Positions 17,559-27,060 are shown, counted from the first letter of the stretch. The stretch is DNA of 64,000 nucleotides from Trueperella abortisuis (GCF_030811095.1 NZ_JAUSQL010000001.1:558001-622000); one strand, 5' to 3'. Notes: a model not told the origin generated them from the letters alone. Translations and numbers: made by a program.

Positions 17559-19163
17559 ATGTGCGCGCATGTTGAGATAGCTGACCCCGGCCAATGGGAG
17601 ACCGTCGAGGCCGGCAACGGTACGCTACTGTGGCGGACGTCGGTCGGCGGTCAGCGCCCGCAGGGCCTCCCGGCACCGGACGGGATCCTCGACTGGATCC
17701 ACGCGCAGCGCGGGAACTGGGCGGCGATCTATATGGCGGACGATGCCGCCTACCTCATGACCGATCAGGCCCGCTCGTTCCCGATCCATGTGGCCATGGG
17801 CTTGCCGTCCGTGGTGTCGTCCTCCATCGAAGCCCTGCGCGCCCGCGTTTCCTTCGTGCGCAACGACGACGCCGCGCGGGAGTTCCTCCACAGCGGCTAC
17901 GTGCTCGGCGCCGAGATGCTGATCGAGGGCGTCACGTCGCTACCCACGAGCACCGTGGCCGTGGTGCGCGGCTCTTCCATGACCCAGCATCAGTACGTCA
18001 ACTTTTACAGTGAGCATTCGACCGATTCGGCCTCCTTCTGGGGGGCCGTGAAGGACGAGCTCCGCGCGGCCTACGCCGATCTGATCGAGCGCGCGGGCGG
18101 GCGCCAGCTCCTCATCCCGCTCTCGGGAGGGATCGATTCACGCCTCCAGCTCGCGGTGCTGCGGGAGCTGAAGGCCCCCAACGTTCTGACCTTCACCTAC
18201 GGCCGGAAAGGGTCAGCCGAGGCGGGCATCTCGCAGCGCTCGGCCGACGTGGCGGGTTTTCCGTGGGTCTTCATCGAGCAGGACGGCCCGCGGGTCAAGC
18301 AGGCGTGGAACGACGACGCCAACGTTGCCTTCCTCCGCGCCGCGTGGGAAGGCAACGCCCTCCCGCACATCCAGGACTGGTACGCGCTCGGCAGGCTGAA
18401 GGAACACCCGGACGTGGAGGGCGGAGCCATCGTGCTGCCGGGCCACACCGTGGTCGGAAACCAGCATCACGCCCACCTGCTCGATCCCAACTCCGAGGTG
18501 ACGAAGGCCGATGTCGCGCGGGCCCTGGCCGAGAACCACCTGGCGTTGCAACGCCGTCCCGGCAGCGCTCTCTCCACCCCCTACACCAGGGCCAAGGTGA
18601 AGGCCTTCCTCGACCAGTGGTGGGGTGACGGCGACCCGCAGCGGCGCGCGGACATCATGCACCACTTCAATGTGGACAATCGCCAGGCCAAGTACATCTC
18701 CAACTCGGTGCGCGCCTACGAATACTTCGGGTTCGACTGGGCGTTGCCGATGTACGAGCGGACCTTCCACGAGCTGTGGCTGAGCGGGCCGTCCTCGATT
18801 TACCATCCGGATCGGGCGGAGTACCGGGCGTTCACGGATCGGTGGTTTGCGGATGTGACGGGCGAGACCTTCGGCTATTTCCGCATGGCTCCGGCGCCGC
18901 GCATTTCGCGGGGCAGGCAGCAGTTGCTGGCGATCGCGAAGGCGATGCGGGTGGTCGACACGGTCAACTTCCTCAACTCGGTCAAGACTCAGCTCCATCA
19001 TCCGATGGGCTTCGAGGGCTTCGCGTATGGCCTGTCCGAGCGGGCGCTCGCCGTCAGGCTCCTGCGCGGCCAGACCCTCTTTGGCCTATTCGCCGAACTC
19101 TTCCTCGCGAACGCGTGGGTGCCCGGCCAGGATGTCGTCCCGCCGGCGCAGGGGGCCAAGTAG
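17559..19163 (+). CDS. Asparagine-synthetase-like protein of the glycan cluster
   Basis: A 534-residue protein with the ATP-pyrophosphatase loop LSGGIDSR (188-195) and a following synthetase-like domain. Upstream, residues about 50-95 (GNWAAIYMADDAAYLMTDQ, then VVSSSIEAL) recall the end of a class II glutamine amidotransferase domain, but that domain is short and degraded. Cys2 directly follows the initiator Met, where the amidotransferase nucleophile normally sits, yet the usual CGI context is missing. Such proteins activate a carboxylate with ATP and form an amide; amidation of a uronic acid of the glycan is an attractive inference, not shown. First gene of an operon with a flippase and a glycosyltransferase. 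Confidence 0.78.
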   Translation: MCAHVEIADPGQWETVEAGNGTLLWRTSVGGQRPQGLPAPDGILDWIHAQRGNWAAIYMADDAAYLMTDQARSFPIHVAMGLPSVVSSSIEALRARVSFVRNDDAAREFLHSGYVLGAEMLIEGVTSLPTSTVAVVRGSSMTQHQYVNFYSEHSTDSASFWGAVKDELRAAYADLIERAGGRQLLIPLSGGIDSRLQLAVLRELKAPNVLTFTYGRKGSAEAGISQRSADVAGFPWVFIEQDGPRVKQAWNDDANVAFLRAAWEGNALPHIQDWYALGRLKEHPDVEGGAIVLPGHTVVGNQHHAHLLDPNSEVTKADVARALAENHLALQRRPGSALSTPYTRAKVKAFLDQWWGDGDPQRRADIMHHFNVDNRQAKYISNSVRAYEYFGFDWALPMYERTFHELWLSGPSSIYHPDRAEYRAFTDRWFADVTGETFGYFRMAPAPRISRGRQQLLAIAKAMRVVDTVNFLNSVKTQLHHPMGFEGFAYGLSERALAVRLLRGQTLFGLFAELFLANAWVPGQDVVPPAQGAK

Positions 19164-19164
19164 C

Positions 19165-20460
19165 ATGTCGCGCGCGTGGGCATGGGCGTCGAGCGAGCTG
19201 TCGCGCCGTCCCGTCATGAAGAGCATCCTGGTTCTCCTCACGGGATCGACACTCGCCCAGATCGTTGCGATGGTCATCTCGATCTTCACCGCGCGCATCT
19301 TCACCCCGGAGGACTTCGGGGCGTTCGGTATCTACGGCTCGATCACGGGCGTGCTGGTGACGGTCGCGTCGTTGCGCTACGACATGACGATCGTGTTGCC
19401 GGATTCCGACGACGAGGCGCGGGTGATCGGCAAGCTCGCCACCCGGATCAACCTGGCGATATCCATATCCGCGGCGGTTCTCGCCTTCCTCCTGCGCGAC
19501 GTCGTCTACGACGTGTGGGGAAACGAGACCGTGGCCACCTGGTTGCCCCTTGGCGGCCTCACCGTCTTCCTCCTGGCTCAGGTCAACATCCTGTCCTACT
19601 GGCACAACCGCAAGCGCAACTACAACGTCATCTCCATGAACAGGGTGGAACAGACCATCGGCTCGGCCGGCGGCCAGCTCGCCTTTGGCCTGGGCGGCAT
19701 GGCGTCGATGGCGGGTCTGCTTCTGGGCACCCTCCTTGGCCAGGTCTGGGCCTTCTTCCGGCTCGGCATCAGCGCCCGCGAATTCCGATCCCCGGTGGGC
19801 CCGGACGCGCCGTCGATGCGCGCGGTCGCGACGACGTACAAGAAGATGCCGCTGCTCAACCTTCCGAACGCACTCATCGATTCGGTGAGGGTCAATGGCA
19901 TCCAGATGCTGGTCGGCCTGGTCGCGGTGGGCAGCCTCGGCCAGCTGAACTTGGCGTGGCGGACCTTGCAGGTGCCGATCTCTTTGATCAACGGCGCCGT
20001 GTCGCAGGTCTTTTACCGGGAGCTTGCGGAGGTCAAGCCCGGAAACATGGTGAGGCTGGTCCGCAAGACCGCCGTGAGGTCGTTCCTCTTCGGCATGCCC
20101 CCGTTCATCCTCCTCTATCTCATCTCTCCGTGGCTGTTTACGTTCGTCTTCGGCGCCCAGTGGGACCAGGCGGGCGACTTCGCGCGGGCGCTGACCCCGT
20201 GGCTGGCGATGCAGCTCATCACCTCGCCGATCTCCACCGTCTTCGTGGTCACGTCCAAGCAGCACTGGATGCTCATCTTCTCGATAGTATTTTGCGTAGC
20301 GCCGCTCACCGTGCTCGCGCTCAATCCTTTCGGCCTGATTGGAACGATCACCGCGATGAGTTGGATCATGGCCGTGCTCTTGGCCTTCATGATCCTCATG
20401 GCTGTGTGGGCCTCCCGCGCCTATGACCGCACTGTCATCGAACACGAAGGAGACGAGTGA
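19165..20460 (+). CDS. Wzx-type polysaccharide flippase
   Basis: A 431-residue membrane protein of the polysaccharide transporter (MOP) family with roughly 12 predicted helices. The opening LLTGSTLAQIVAMVISIFTARIFTPEDFGAFG is typical of Wzx/RfbX proteins, which flip lipid-linked repeat units. The start is ATG 19165, one base after the previous stop, with GGGGG about ten bases upstream; an open frame reaching further upstream overlaps the previous gene and is rejected, and ATG 19216 is possible. The stop overlaps the next start (TGATG). Confidence 0.88.
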   Translation: MSRAWAWASSELSRRPVMKSILVLLTGSTLAQIVAMVISIFTARIFTPEDFGAFGIYGSITGVLVTVASLRYDMTIVLPDSDDEARVIGKLATRINLAISISAAVLAFLLRDVVYDVWGNETVATWLPLGGLTVFLLAQVNILSYWHNRKRNYNVISMNRVEQTIGSAGGQLAFGLGGMASMAGLLLGTLLGQVWAFFRLGISAREFRSPVGPDAPSMRAVATTYKKMPLLNLPNALIDSVRVNGIQMLVGLVAVGSLGQLNLAWRTLQVPISLINGAVSQVFYRELAEVKPGNMVRLVRKTAVRSFLFGMPPFILLYLISPWLFTFVFGAQWDQAGDFARALTPWLAMQLITSPISTVFVVTSKQHWMLIFSIVFCVAPLTVLALNPFGLIGTITAMSWIMAVLLAFMILMAVWASRAYDRTVIEHEGDE

Positions 20461-21539
20461 TGAAAGAACTCATCGTGTACCACGCCCCCTATCCGATGGA
20501 CTGGAACGCGACCACGGCCTCGCGTATCCGGCCCGCACGCATGCTGGAGGCGTTCCGCGAGCGCTACGAGGTCCACGAGATCATCGGCTACCCGGCGGAT
20601 CGTCGTCGTGCCTTCGCGGAGCTGAAGAAGCGGGTCAAGGCGGGGGACAAGGTGGCCTTCGCCTACTCCGAATCGTCCACGCAACCCAATCTCCTGGCGA
20701 CCTCGGTCAAGAAGGGCGTGGACCCGCTCCTTGAGCAACGGATCTTTACCTACCTCAAACGCCACGGCATTCCGCTGGGCCAGTTCTACCGCGACGTGTA
20801 TTGGATGTTCCCCGACCAGCTCACCACCGTGCCGCCGATCCGCAAGGCGATCATGCGCTGGCTGTACAAGTACGACCTGCGCGTTCTCGACCGGACCGGG
20901 GCTCACCTCTTCTTGCCGAGCGACAAGATGGGCGAGATGCTGCCGGCCTTCGCGGGCCGTTTCAGCGCCCTGCCGTCCGCCACGACCCCGGTGGATTCCT
21001 CGTACCCCGCGGACCTGTCGCTATTCTACGTGGGCGGCATCGGCCCGCACTACCAGATGCATGAGCTGTTCAAGGCGGTAGCGCGCGTGCCGGAGGTGCG
21101 CCTGACGGCGTGCTTCCCGGTGACCGGATGGAACTCGGTCAAGGACGACTACGAGCAGTACGTGGGCGGCAACATCCGGGTGATTCACGCGACCAACAAG
21201 GAACTGCCCCCGTACTACGCCGATTCCTCCGCCGCGCTCCTCTTCGTTCAGCCGAGCGAGTACCGCGATTTCGCAGCTCCGATGAAGTTCTATGAGGCCC
21301 TTTCGTTCGGCAAGCCGATCATCACCACCCGCGGCACGCACGCGGGGAGGGAGAGCGAGCGCCTGGGCGTGGGCGTGGCGATCGACTACGACGCCGACGC
21401 GCTGGAGGCGCTCCTGCACTCCTGGCTCGACAACCCCCAGCTGCTTGAAGACCTGCAGGCTCGCGCGCGCGAGGTGCGCCTAAGAGAACGGTGGTCCGAC
21501 CGCGTCTCGCAGGTCGCGGCGCAACTGCGCAGGGCGTAG
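20460..21539 (+). CDS. GT4-like glycosyltransferase, copy 1 of a paralogous pair
   Basis: A 359-residue GT-B glycosyltransferase with the donor-side region SLFYVGGIGPHYQMHELFKAV and QPSEYRDFAAPMKFYEALSFGKPIITT. Start ATG 20460 is coupled to the flippase stop; AAGGAG at 20447-20452 is seven bases upstream. A second copy at 29165-30238 is very similar through most of its length by eye. Each copy lies close to a DUF6541 membrane protein gene. Sugar specificity unknown. Confidence 0.85.
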   Translation: MKELIVYHAPYPMDWNATTASRIRPARMLEAFRERYEVHEIIGYPADRRRAFAELKKRVKAGDKVAFAYSESSTQPNLLATSVKKGVDPLLEQRIFTYLKRHGIPLGQFYRDVYWMFPDQLTTVPPIRKAIMRWLYKYDLRVLDRTGAHLFLPSDKMGEMLPAFAGRFSALPSATTPVDSSYPADLSLFYVGGIGPHYQMHELFKAVARVPEVRLTACFPVTGWNSVKDDYEQYVGGNIRVIHATNKELPPYYADSSAALLFVQPSEYRDFAAPMKFYEALSFGKPIITTRGTHAGRESERLGVGVAIDYDADALEALLHSWLDNPQLLEDLQARAREVRLRERWSDRVSQVAAQLRRA

Positions 21540-21557
21540 GGGCTGGCTCCCTACTTT
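21536..21557. terminator. Small hairpin between convergent GT and wbpI genes
   Basis: GTAGGG (21536-21541) pairs with CCCTAC (21549-21554), followed by TTT. It includes both convergent stop codons and may terminate in either direction. Confidence 0.4.
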
Positions 21558-22609
21558 GAGCTCAGCAGCTCGACCACGCGGTCGGCCGCGTGCCCGTCGC
21601 CGTACGGCGTAGCATCCGTGTCGGCAGGCCGCGGGCGCGAGGCCGCCTCGACGAGCGCGTCGGGCTCGACCAGCACGTTCCAGCCGAGCTGGACCGTCTC
21701 CACCCATTCGGTCTCGGTGCGGACCGTGGTGCACGGAGTACGCAGGAGGAAGGCCTCCTTCTGCAGGCCGCCCGAATCGGTGATGACGCCGCGGGCGTGG
21801 CGTACCGTGGCGAGCAGTTGGCTGTAGGGGACCGGCGGGTGGGTGACGAGGTTGCCACCTCCGAGGGTGAGGCCGTGCTCGGCGCACTTGGCCACCAGGC
21901 GCGGATGCGCGAGGATCACCACGGTGTGGTCGACCCGCTCCAGCGAGGAGAGCACGGATGCGAGGCGCTCGCGGTCGTCGGTGTTCTCCGCTCGGTGGAT
22001 GGTGGCGATGGAGAACGTCCCGTTCTCCAGCCCCAGTTCCGCGGCGATCGGGGAGTAGGCCTCGTCGAGTTGGGCCACCTCGGTGAGAAGGACGTCGGTC
22101 ATGACGTCGCCGACCACCACGGTGCGCTCAGCGAGGCCCTCGTGCGCGAGGTGCTGTGCGGCCACCTCGGTAGGGGCGAGCAGGAGGTCCGCGGCGTGGT
22201 CGGTGAGCACGCGATTGTGTTCCTCGGGCATAAGCCTGTTGAAGGAGCGCAGGCCGGCCTCGAGGTGGGCGATGGGGAAGTGCAGCTTGACCGCGGAGAC
22301 GGCGGCGGCGAGCGTCGAGTTCGTGTCACCGTAGACGAGGACCCAGTCGGGCTGGTAATCCAGGAGCACAGCGTCGAGCTTCTCGAGCATCCTGCCGGTT
22401 TGCTCGCCGTGCCCGCCCGAGCCGACGCCCAGGTGGACGTCGGGAGCCGGGATGCCGAGCTCCTCGAAGAAGATGTCCGAGAGCATCGGGTCGTAGTGCT
22501 GGCCGGTGTGGACGATGATGTGCTCGACCCCCGCGCGCTCACAGGCATGGGCGATGGGGGCAAGCTTCACGAATTGGGGTCGTGCGCCTACGACGCTTAA
22601 GATCTTCAT
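21551..22609 (-). CDS. wbpI: UDP-sugar 2-epimerase, WbpI-like
   Basis: A 352-residue non-hydrolysing UDP-N-acetylhexosamine 2-epimerase. Motifs include GARPQFVKLAP, VHTGQHYDPMLSDIFFEELGI, YGDTNSTLA, HLEAGLRSFNRLMPEEHNR and TDSGGLQKEA. The GARPQF and GDTNST variants are those of WbpI, which epimerises UDP-GlcNAc3NAcA to UDP-ManNAc3NAcA, rather than WecB (GTRPE). Start is ATG 22609 (MKILSVVGARP); TATCAT six bases upstream suggests a leaderless message, and upstream in-frame starts would add an unrelated leader. Monocistronic, convergent with a glycosyltransferase. Confidence 0.88.
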   Translation of the reverse strand: MKILSVVGARPQFVKLAPIAHACERAGVEHIIVHTGQHYDPMLSDIFFEELGIPAPDVHLGVGSGGHGEQTGRMLEKLDAVLLDYQPDWVLVYGDTNSTLAAAVSAVKLHFPIAHLEAGLRSFNRLMPEEHNRVLTDHAADLLLAPTEVAAQHLAHEGLAERTVVVGDVMTDVLLTEVAQLDEAYSPIAAELGLENGTFSIATIHRAENTDDRERLASVLSSLERVDHTVVILAHPRLVAKCAEHGLTLGGGNLVTHPPVPYSQLLATVRHARGVITDSGGLQKEAFLLRTPCTTVRTETEWVETVQLGWNVLVEPDALVEAASRPRPADTDATPYGDGHAADRVVELLSSK

Positions 22610-22621
22610 GTTCACATGATA
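22610..22621 (-). promoter_or_regulatory. Leaderless-type -10 element for wbpI
   Basis: Minus-strand TATCAT (22616-22621), six bases before ATG 22609. Confidence 0.55.
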
Positions 22622-22641
22622 GGCCATCGGCAGGAGGTACG

Positions 22642-24753
22642 TTGTTTCTAACTGCGTGGGCGCACGCCATTCCAGCATTTAGCCTCCTCCTGGCGGTCCT
22701 GGTCGTCCCGGGATTCGTCAACCTCCTCTTCCTTCGGATATCCCCGCGATGGTCGCTTCTGCTCAGCCCCGCCTGGTCGCTGGCCATCTATGGCGTGAGC
22801 GGCGTGATCTTCGGCGCGCTCGAGCTGCCGTGGAACCTGTGGAGCGTCATCGCCTTCACGGTGGGTACCTGGGTCTACTCCGCCCTCCTGGGTGCCGTCG
22901 TCGGCAAGGGTGCGACAGATCCTCGACACCCGGATCCGTGGTCGCGATCGTCCTACCTGCTGCTCGCCACCGGCGCGCTCCTCGCGCTCCTCGCGCTCGT
23001 GCTCCCAGTGCTGGCGCAGGTCGCACCGGACACGCTCAACATGAACTCGGACCCCATGTATCACTACAACGGCGCTCGCGCGGTCGAGATGAACGAGAAC
23101 GCCTCGATGCTCGGCGGGATGGCGGGTCTGTACGGGGTCCTGGTCAAGTCGATCACCTACCCGCCGGCGTGGGCCGCCGTGGTCGCCCTCGCCTCGACGG
23201 GTCCCGATGTCGCGATCGCAAGCCACACCCTGGCGTACGTGGTCGTTCCCCTGCTGTGGGTGATCGGCCTTGCCGCACTGGGCCGCGTGCTGTTCGAGCG
23301 TCGCCCTGCCGCTGCCGCGCTGGTGGCACCCGCCTCGCTCCTCTTCCCCGTCTTTCCAGGCTATCTGACGATCTCCACCGGCTTTTGGCCGAACTCCCTC
23401 GCCCTCTCGATCCTCCCAACAGTTATGGCTTTCGGTGTCGTCGCCATGAGAAAGGTGCGGCTCAGTGATCACAGGATCCGCGTGGGCCTGAGGCTCGCCC
23501 TCATCCTGCTCACCGCTATTGCGGGTGCCTCGTTTGCGCACCCCAGCGTCCTGTTCACCCTGCTGTGGATCGGGATCCCGTCCGCCTTCGTGTGGGGGGT
23601 GGGCGTGGTGGTCCGCAGAGTTCGCCACAACGCGGACCACAAGGTCACGGCCCTCATCGCCGCGGGCCTCATCCTTTCCGCCCTGGTCGCCCTCCTCTTC
23701 TTCCAGCAGCCGCGCGTGCAGCAGTACATGTCGCGCCCGTTCACCCGCGAGTTCACCGACGTCCCGCGCCGCCTCATCACATCGATCATCCTCAGCTCCT
23801 CGGGCACGAACCTGGTCCTCAACCTCGGGCTCGCCGCGCTCATCTTGATTGCACTCGCGTGGGGTGCCTCACGAGCCGTGCGCGCGGGCCAGGGGTGGAT
23901 GCTGGCCGCGTGGGTGGCACAGTGGCTGGCCATCCTCGGATCGCTGCTGCCGATCGGCTTTTTCACGCGCGTGGCGGGGATCTGGTACCACGACACGTAC
24001 CGGCTCCTTGCGGTCCAGACCATCTTCGCCTCGCTCCTCATTTCGCTGGCGATGCACCGCCTCTTCGAGCTGCTCGGTAACCGCTTCGCGCCCCTGCGCA
24101 AGCCGAGCGCGTGGGGCTCTTACATCGGGGGAGCCGCAGTGGTGATCTTCGCCGGATCGTTGGTCTTGCGCGTGCCCTCGATATACAGCGAATTGGGTAC
24201 TGCGTTCGGTAAGACGCAAGCTATTCAGAGCCAGGAGGAGCTGGATCTTATCAAGTCCCTCGATGAATATGTTGCGCCGGGCGCACCCATTCTGGGCGAC
24301 CCGACCACGGGAATCGTCTACGCGCCTGCCTTCGGCGACGTTGCCTCCGTTTGGAGCCAGATCAACGTTCGAGACCTTGATACCGACGGCAACTACCTCG
24401 CCCGATCCTTTAACCAGATACACACCTCGAAGCGCGTGTGCGAGGTCTTGAATTACTACGGCATCCGCTATTTCTACGAGGACGCGCCGACCACCTTCAA
24501 GGATGTGGACCGCAGGGAGGTCATGCCCGGGTTCTACGACGTCGACACGAGCGGCTTCACGCTTCTCGCCCAGGCTGGCGATGCCAAGCTGTGGGAAATC
24601 GACGCGTGCGGCTACGAGGTTCCCTCCCTCCAGCGGTGGAACCTCTATACGCGAACCCGGTCTTATCTGGAGACTCTCACGGGTAATATCCCAGATAATC
24701 TCCCGCTTCAGTTGCGGGATGGTATCCATTTTGTGGGGCCGGATATCTACTAG
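22642..24753 (+). CDS. DUF6541 large membrane protein, copy 1
   Basis: A 703-residue protein with about 12 membrane helices followed by an extracytoplasmic C-terminal part of about 170 residues, the architecture of GT-C enzymes and related glycan proteins. Conserved points shared with the paralogue at 27100-29070 are DPMYHYNGARAV, FWPNSLA, GIWYHDTYR and GDPTTGIVYAPA. Start is TTG 22642: AGGAGG lies four bases upstream, and the upstream extension is not hydrophobic. Divergent from wbpI and co-directional with a GT4 gene 14 bases downstream. Biochemical role unknown; a lipid-sugar glycosyltransferase or polymerase-like role is an inference. Confidence 0.8.
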   Translation: MFLTAWAHAIPAFSLLLAVLVVPGFVNLLFLRISPRWSLLLSPAWSLAIYGVSGVIFGALELPWNLWSVIAFTVGTWVYSALLGAVVGKGATDPRHPDPWSRSSYLLLATGALLALLALVLPVLAQVAPDTLNMNSDPMYHYNGARAVEMNENASMLGGMAGLYGVLVKSITYPPAWAAVVALASTGPDVAIASHTLAYVVVPLLWVIGLAALGRVLFERRPAAAALVAPASLLFPVFPGYLTISTGFWPNSLALSILPTVMAFGVVAMRKVRLSDHRIRVGLRLALILLTAIAGASFAHPSVLFTLLWIGIPSAFVWGVGVVVRRVRHNADHKVTALIAAGLILSALVALLFFQQPRVQQYMSRPFTREFTDVPRRLITSIILSSSGTNLVLNLGLAALILIALAWGASRAVRAGQGWMLAAWVAQWLAILGSLLPIGFFTRVAGIWYHDTYRLLAVQTIFASLLISLAMHRLFELLGNRFAPLRKPSAWGSYIGGAAVVIFAGSLVLRVPSIYSELGTAFGKTQAIQSQEELDLIKSLDEYVAPGAPILGDPTTGIVYAPAFGDVASVWSQINVRDLDTDGNYLARSFNQIHTSKRVCEVLNYYGIRYFYEDAPTTFKDVDRREVMPGFYDVDTSGFTLLAQAGDAKLWEIDACGYEVPSLQRWNLYTRTRSYLETLTGNIPDNLPLQLRDGIHFVGPDIY

Positions 24754-24767
24754 GAATAGAGGCAAGA

Positions 24768-25931
24768 ATGAAGTGCGTCATTGTTTCCCGTATCTACGTG
24801 CCCGAGCCGGCCGCCGCGAGCTTCCGCCTGCGCGCCCTCGCCCGCGCGATCGCCGAGGATGGCGGTGAGACGCTGGTTATCACGAGCGACATCCCCAACG
24901 GTCTGACCGAGACGGGCAACGAGCCCGGGATCCGGGTGAGCCGGCGCCGCGTGTTGCGCGACTCGGAGGGCTACGTGCGCGGTTACCTGCCCTATATGAG
25001 CTTCGACCTACCCGCCTTCGTGCGACTGCTCGCGGCGCCGCGCCCCGACGTCGTCGTCTGCGAGCCGCCGCCCACCACGGGCTTCTTCACCCGAATCGCC
25101 TGCGCGATCCGCCGCATCCCCTACGTTTACTACGTGCCGGACATCTGGGCGGACGCGGCACAGACGTCTGCGCCCGCGCCGGTGGTCAAGGTGCTGCGCT
25201 GGGTGGAGAACTGGGCGATCGGGGGAGCGGCGCACGTCGTGACCGTCTCCGACGCCGTGGCCGCCCGGCTCGCCGAGCTCGGCCATACGCACGTGACGGT
25301 GGCGACCAACGGGATCGACACGGACGTGTTCACCGTGGAGGGCCCGACGCCCGCCGCCGCGAAGGAACCGTACTTCGTGTACGCGGGAACTGCATCGGAG
25401 TGGCAGGGGGCGGAGATCTTCGCCCAGGCCATGCGCAAAGTCCACGCCCGGCGCCCGGATGCCAAGCTCCTCTACCTCGGTCAGGGCAGCTCCGCGGAGG
25501 CGATCGACGCGATTGCACGCGACCTGCCCGAGGGCGTCATCACCCAGCTTGGAAGGGTCAATGCCCAGGAGGCGGCGGGCTGGCAGCGCGGGGCCGTCAG
25601 CGCGCTGGTATCGATCAAGCCGGGCCTCGGCTACGATTTCGCCATGCCCACCAAAGTCTATTCGGCGCTCGCGGTGGGCACTCCCGTGGTCTACTGCGGC
25701 CCGGGTCCCTTGCGCGAGCCGATTGCCGGTGAGCGCCTGGGGGCCGTGGTCGACTACGACGTCGATGAGGTCGCCTCCGCCATGCTCGACGCGCTCGAAG
25801 CCCCTCGGGACGAGGCGGAGCGCCAACGCCGAAGGGCGTGGGTGGTCGAGTCCCACTCCCTGCGCCAGACGGGACGCTCGGCGCTGGAAGGGGTTAAGCG
25901 CGCTTTGATGTCCCGAGGAGGTCGTCGATAA
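24768..25931 (+). CDS. GT4 glycosyltransferase
   Basis: A 387-residue GT4 enzyme with N-terminal SRIYVPEPAAASFRLRALARA, PDVVVCEPPPTTGF and YYVPDIWADAAQTS, a pattern of WbuB-like transferases, then VATNGIDTDVF, YAGTASEWQGAEIF and FAMPTKVYSALAVGTPVVY. It follows the DUF6541 gene by 14 bases with a GAGG site, so the two are co-transcribed. Its last 38 bases overlap the 3' end of the opposing glycosyltransferase gene. Confidence 0.86.
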   Translation: MKCVIVSRIYVPEPAAASFRLRALARAIAEDGGETLVITSDIPNGLTETGNEPGIRVSRRRVLRDSEGYVRGYLPYMSFDLPAFVRLLAAPRPDVVVCEPPPTTGFFTRIACAIRRIPYVYYVPDIWADAAQTSAPAPVVKVLRWVENWAIGGAAHVVTVSDAVAARLAELGHTHVTVATNGIDTDVFTVEGPTPAAAKEPYFVYAGTASEWQGAEIFAQAMRKVHARRPDAKLLYLGQGSSAEAIDAIARDLPEGVITQLGRVNAQEAAGWQRGAVSALVSIKPGLGYDFAMPTKVYSALAVGTPVVYCGPGPLREPIAGERLGAVVDYDVDEVASAMLDALEAPRDEAERQRRRAWVVESHSLRQTGRSALEGVKRALMSRGGRR

Positions 25932-27048
25932 TCGCGTCGATCGTGCGCGACTCGTTTTCGAAGGAGAGCTCGCGGGCACTGGCCGCCGAGGCCTGCTTCC
26001 ACCGTTGCACCCGCTCCGGGGTCAGGCTCCGGATGGCCGCCACGATCGTGTCGTGCTCGAAGTCCTCGGTCACCAGGCCGAGGCCGTAGCGCTCCACGAG
26101 CCGCGCCATCTCCACGGTCGGGCCGACGGCCACGGCGAGCCGGGCCTGGATGAAGTCGAAGATCTTGTTGGGCAGTGTGAGACGGGCGTTCGTGTTGAAC
26201 GGCGGGATCCAGAAGATGCCGACGTCGTAGGCGTTGAGCGTGGCGGGTAGCTCGTGCGGTTTGACCGGGCCGTGGAAGGTGATGCGCGGGTTGCCTGCGG
26301 CGATATCCTTGAGCTTGCGCAGGTATGCGCCGCCGTCGTTGGCGGGGATGAGGTAAAGGTCGAGCGTGACCTTCTCGCCCGCGTCGACGGCTCCGGCGAT
26401 CATCGCCTCGATGTTGCGCCCGAAGACTGCCCCGCCGGAGTGGACGAGCCGAATGACGCCGTCCTCGCGCATGGGGCTCGGCTCGAGATCGGCGAATGGC
26501 GCCATGTTGCGAACGAGCCGGGGGGTCACGCCGTAGCGCTCGCGATAGAGCTTGGCGATCTCCTCGCCCACGGTGGACTGGGCTGCGGTCTGCGGGAGGT
26601 ACGTCTTGCAGGCGTAGTCCATGAACGGTGCCACGAGCAGGCGCCAGGAGGTGACGTGGGTGCGCTCCTCGGGCGCCCACTCGTGCAGGTCGGCCCACAC
26701 GGGCGCCTCGCCGCGCACGGCGAAGGCGAGCGGCAGGGCGCGGGCGTCGTTGGCGATCACGAGGTCAAAGGTGCGATCCCCGATCAGCTTGATCGCCGCG
26801 CGGGTGCCGGGTGCATCGAGCTCGACGGACTTGTGCATCCGGAGTGCGAGCTTGAGCACGCCGAGCGGGGTCTGCGGCAGGGAGACGGCCCTGTCCGGCA
26901 ACTGGAGGTGCTCGTCGGAGCCGGTCGGCTTGTCGCCGTAGCCCACCGTCGTCACGTGACCGTGGCTAGCGACTGCGGAGATCTCGCGGAGTACGCGGGC
27001 ATCCGAGGCGATCGTGGAAAACGAGATGACGAGGATCCGTGGAGTCAT
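25894..27048 (-). CDS. GT-B (GT4-like) glycosyltransferase
   Basis: A 384-residue GT-B protein. It has VISFSTIASDARVLREI at the N-terminus, the linker VRNMAPF, then RLVHSGGAVFGRNIEAMI and a donor region with PPFNTNARLTLPNKIFDFIQARLAVAVGPTVEMARLVERYGLG. Monocistronic. TATGCT six bases before the ATG with no Shine-Dalgarno suggests a leaderless start. The 3' end runs 38 bases into the convergent GT4 gene. Substrates unknown. Confidence 0.83.
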   Translation of the reverse strand: MTPRILVISFSTIASDARVLREISAVASHGHVTTVGYGDKPTGSDEHLQLPDRAVSLPQTPLGVLKLALRMHKSVELDAPGTRAAIKLIGDRTFDLVIANDARALPLAFAVRGEAPVWADLHEWAPEERTHVTSWRLLVAPFMDYACKTYLPQTAAQSTVGEEIAKLYRERYGVTPRLVRNMAPFADLEPSPMREDGVIRLVHSGGAVFGRNIEAMIAGAVDAGEKVTLDLYLIPANDGGAYLRKLKDIAAGNPRITFHGPVKPHELPATLNAYDVGIFWIPPFNTNARLTLPNKIFDFIQARLAVAVGPTVEMARLVERYGLGLVTEDFEHDTIVAAIRSLTPERVQRWKQASAASARELSFENESRTIDAIIDDLLGTSKRA

Positions 27049-27060
27049 GGGTTAAGCATA
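27049..27060 (-). promoter_or_regulatory. Leaderless-type -10 element for GT-B gene
   Basis: Minus-strand TATGCT (27055-27060), six bases before ATG 27048. Confidence 0.5.

Noticed and set aside
19027..19164. N-terminal extension of the flippase
   Set aside because: It overlaps the end of the asparagine-synthetase-like gene and is not hydrophobic.
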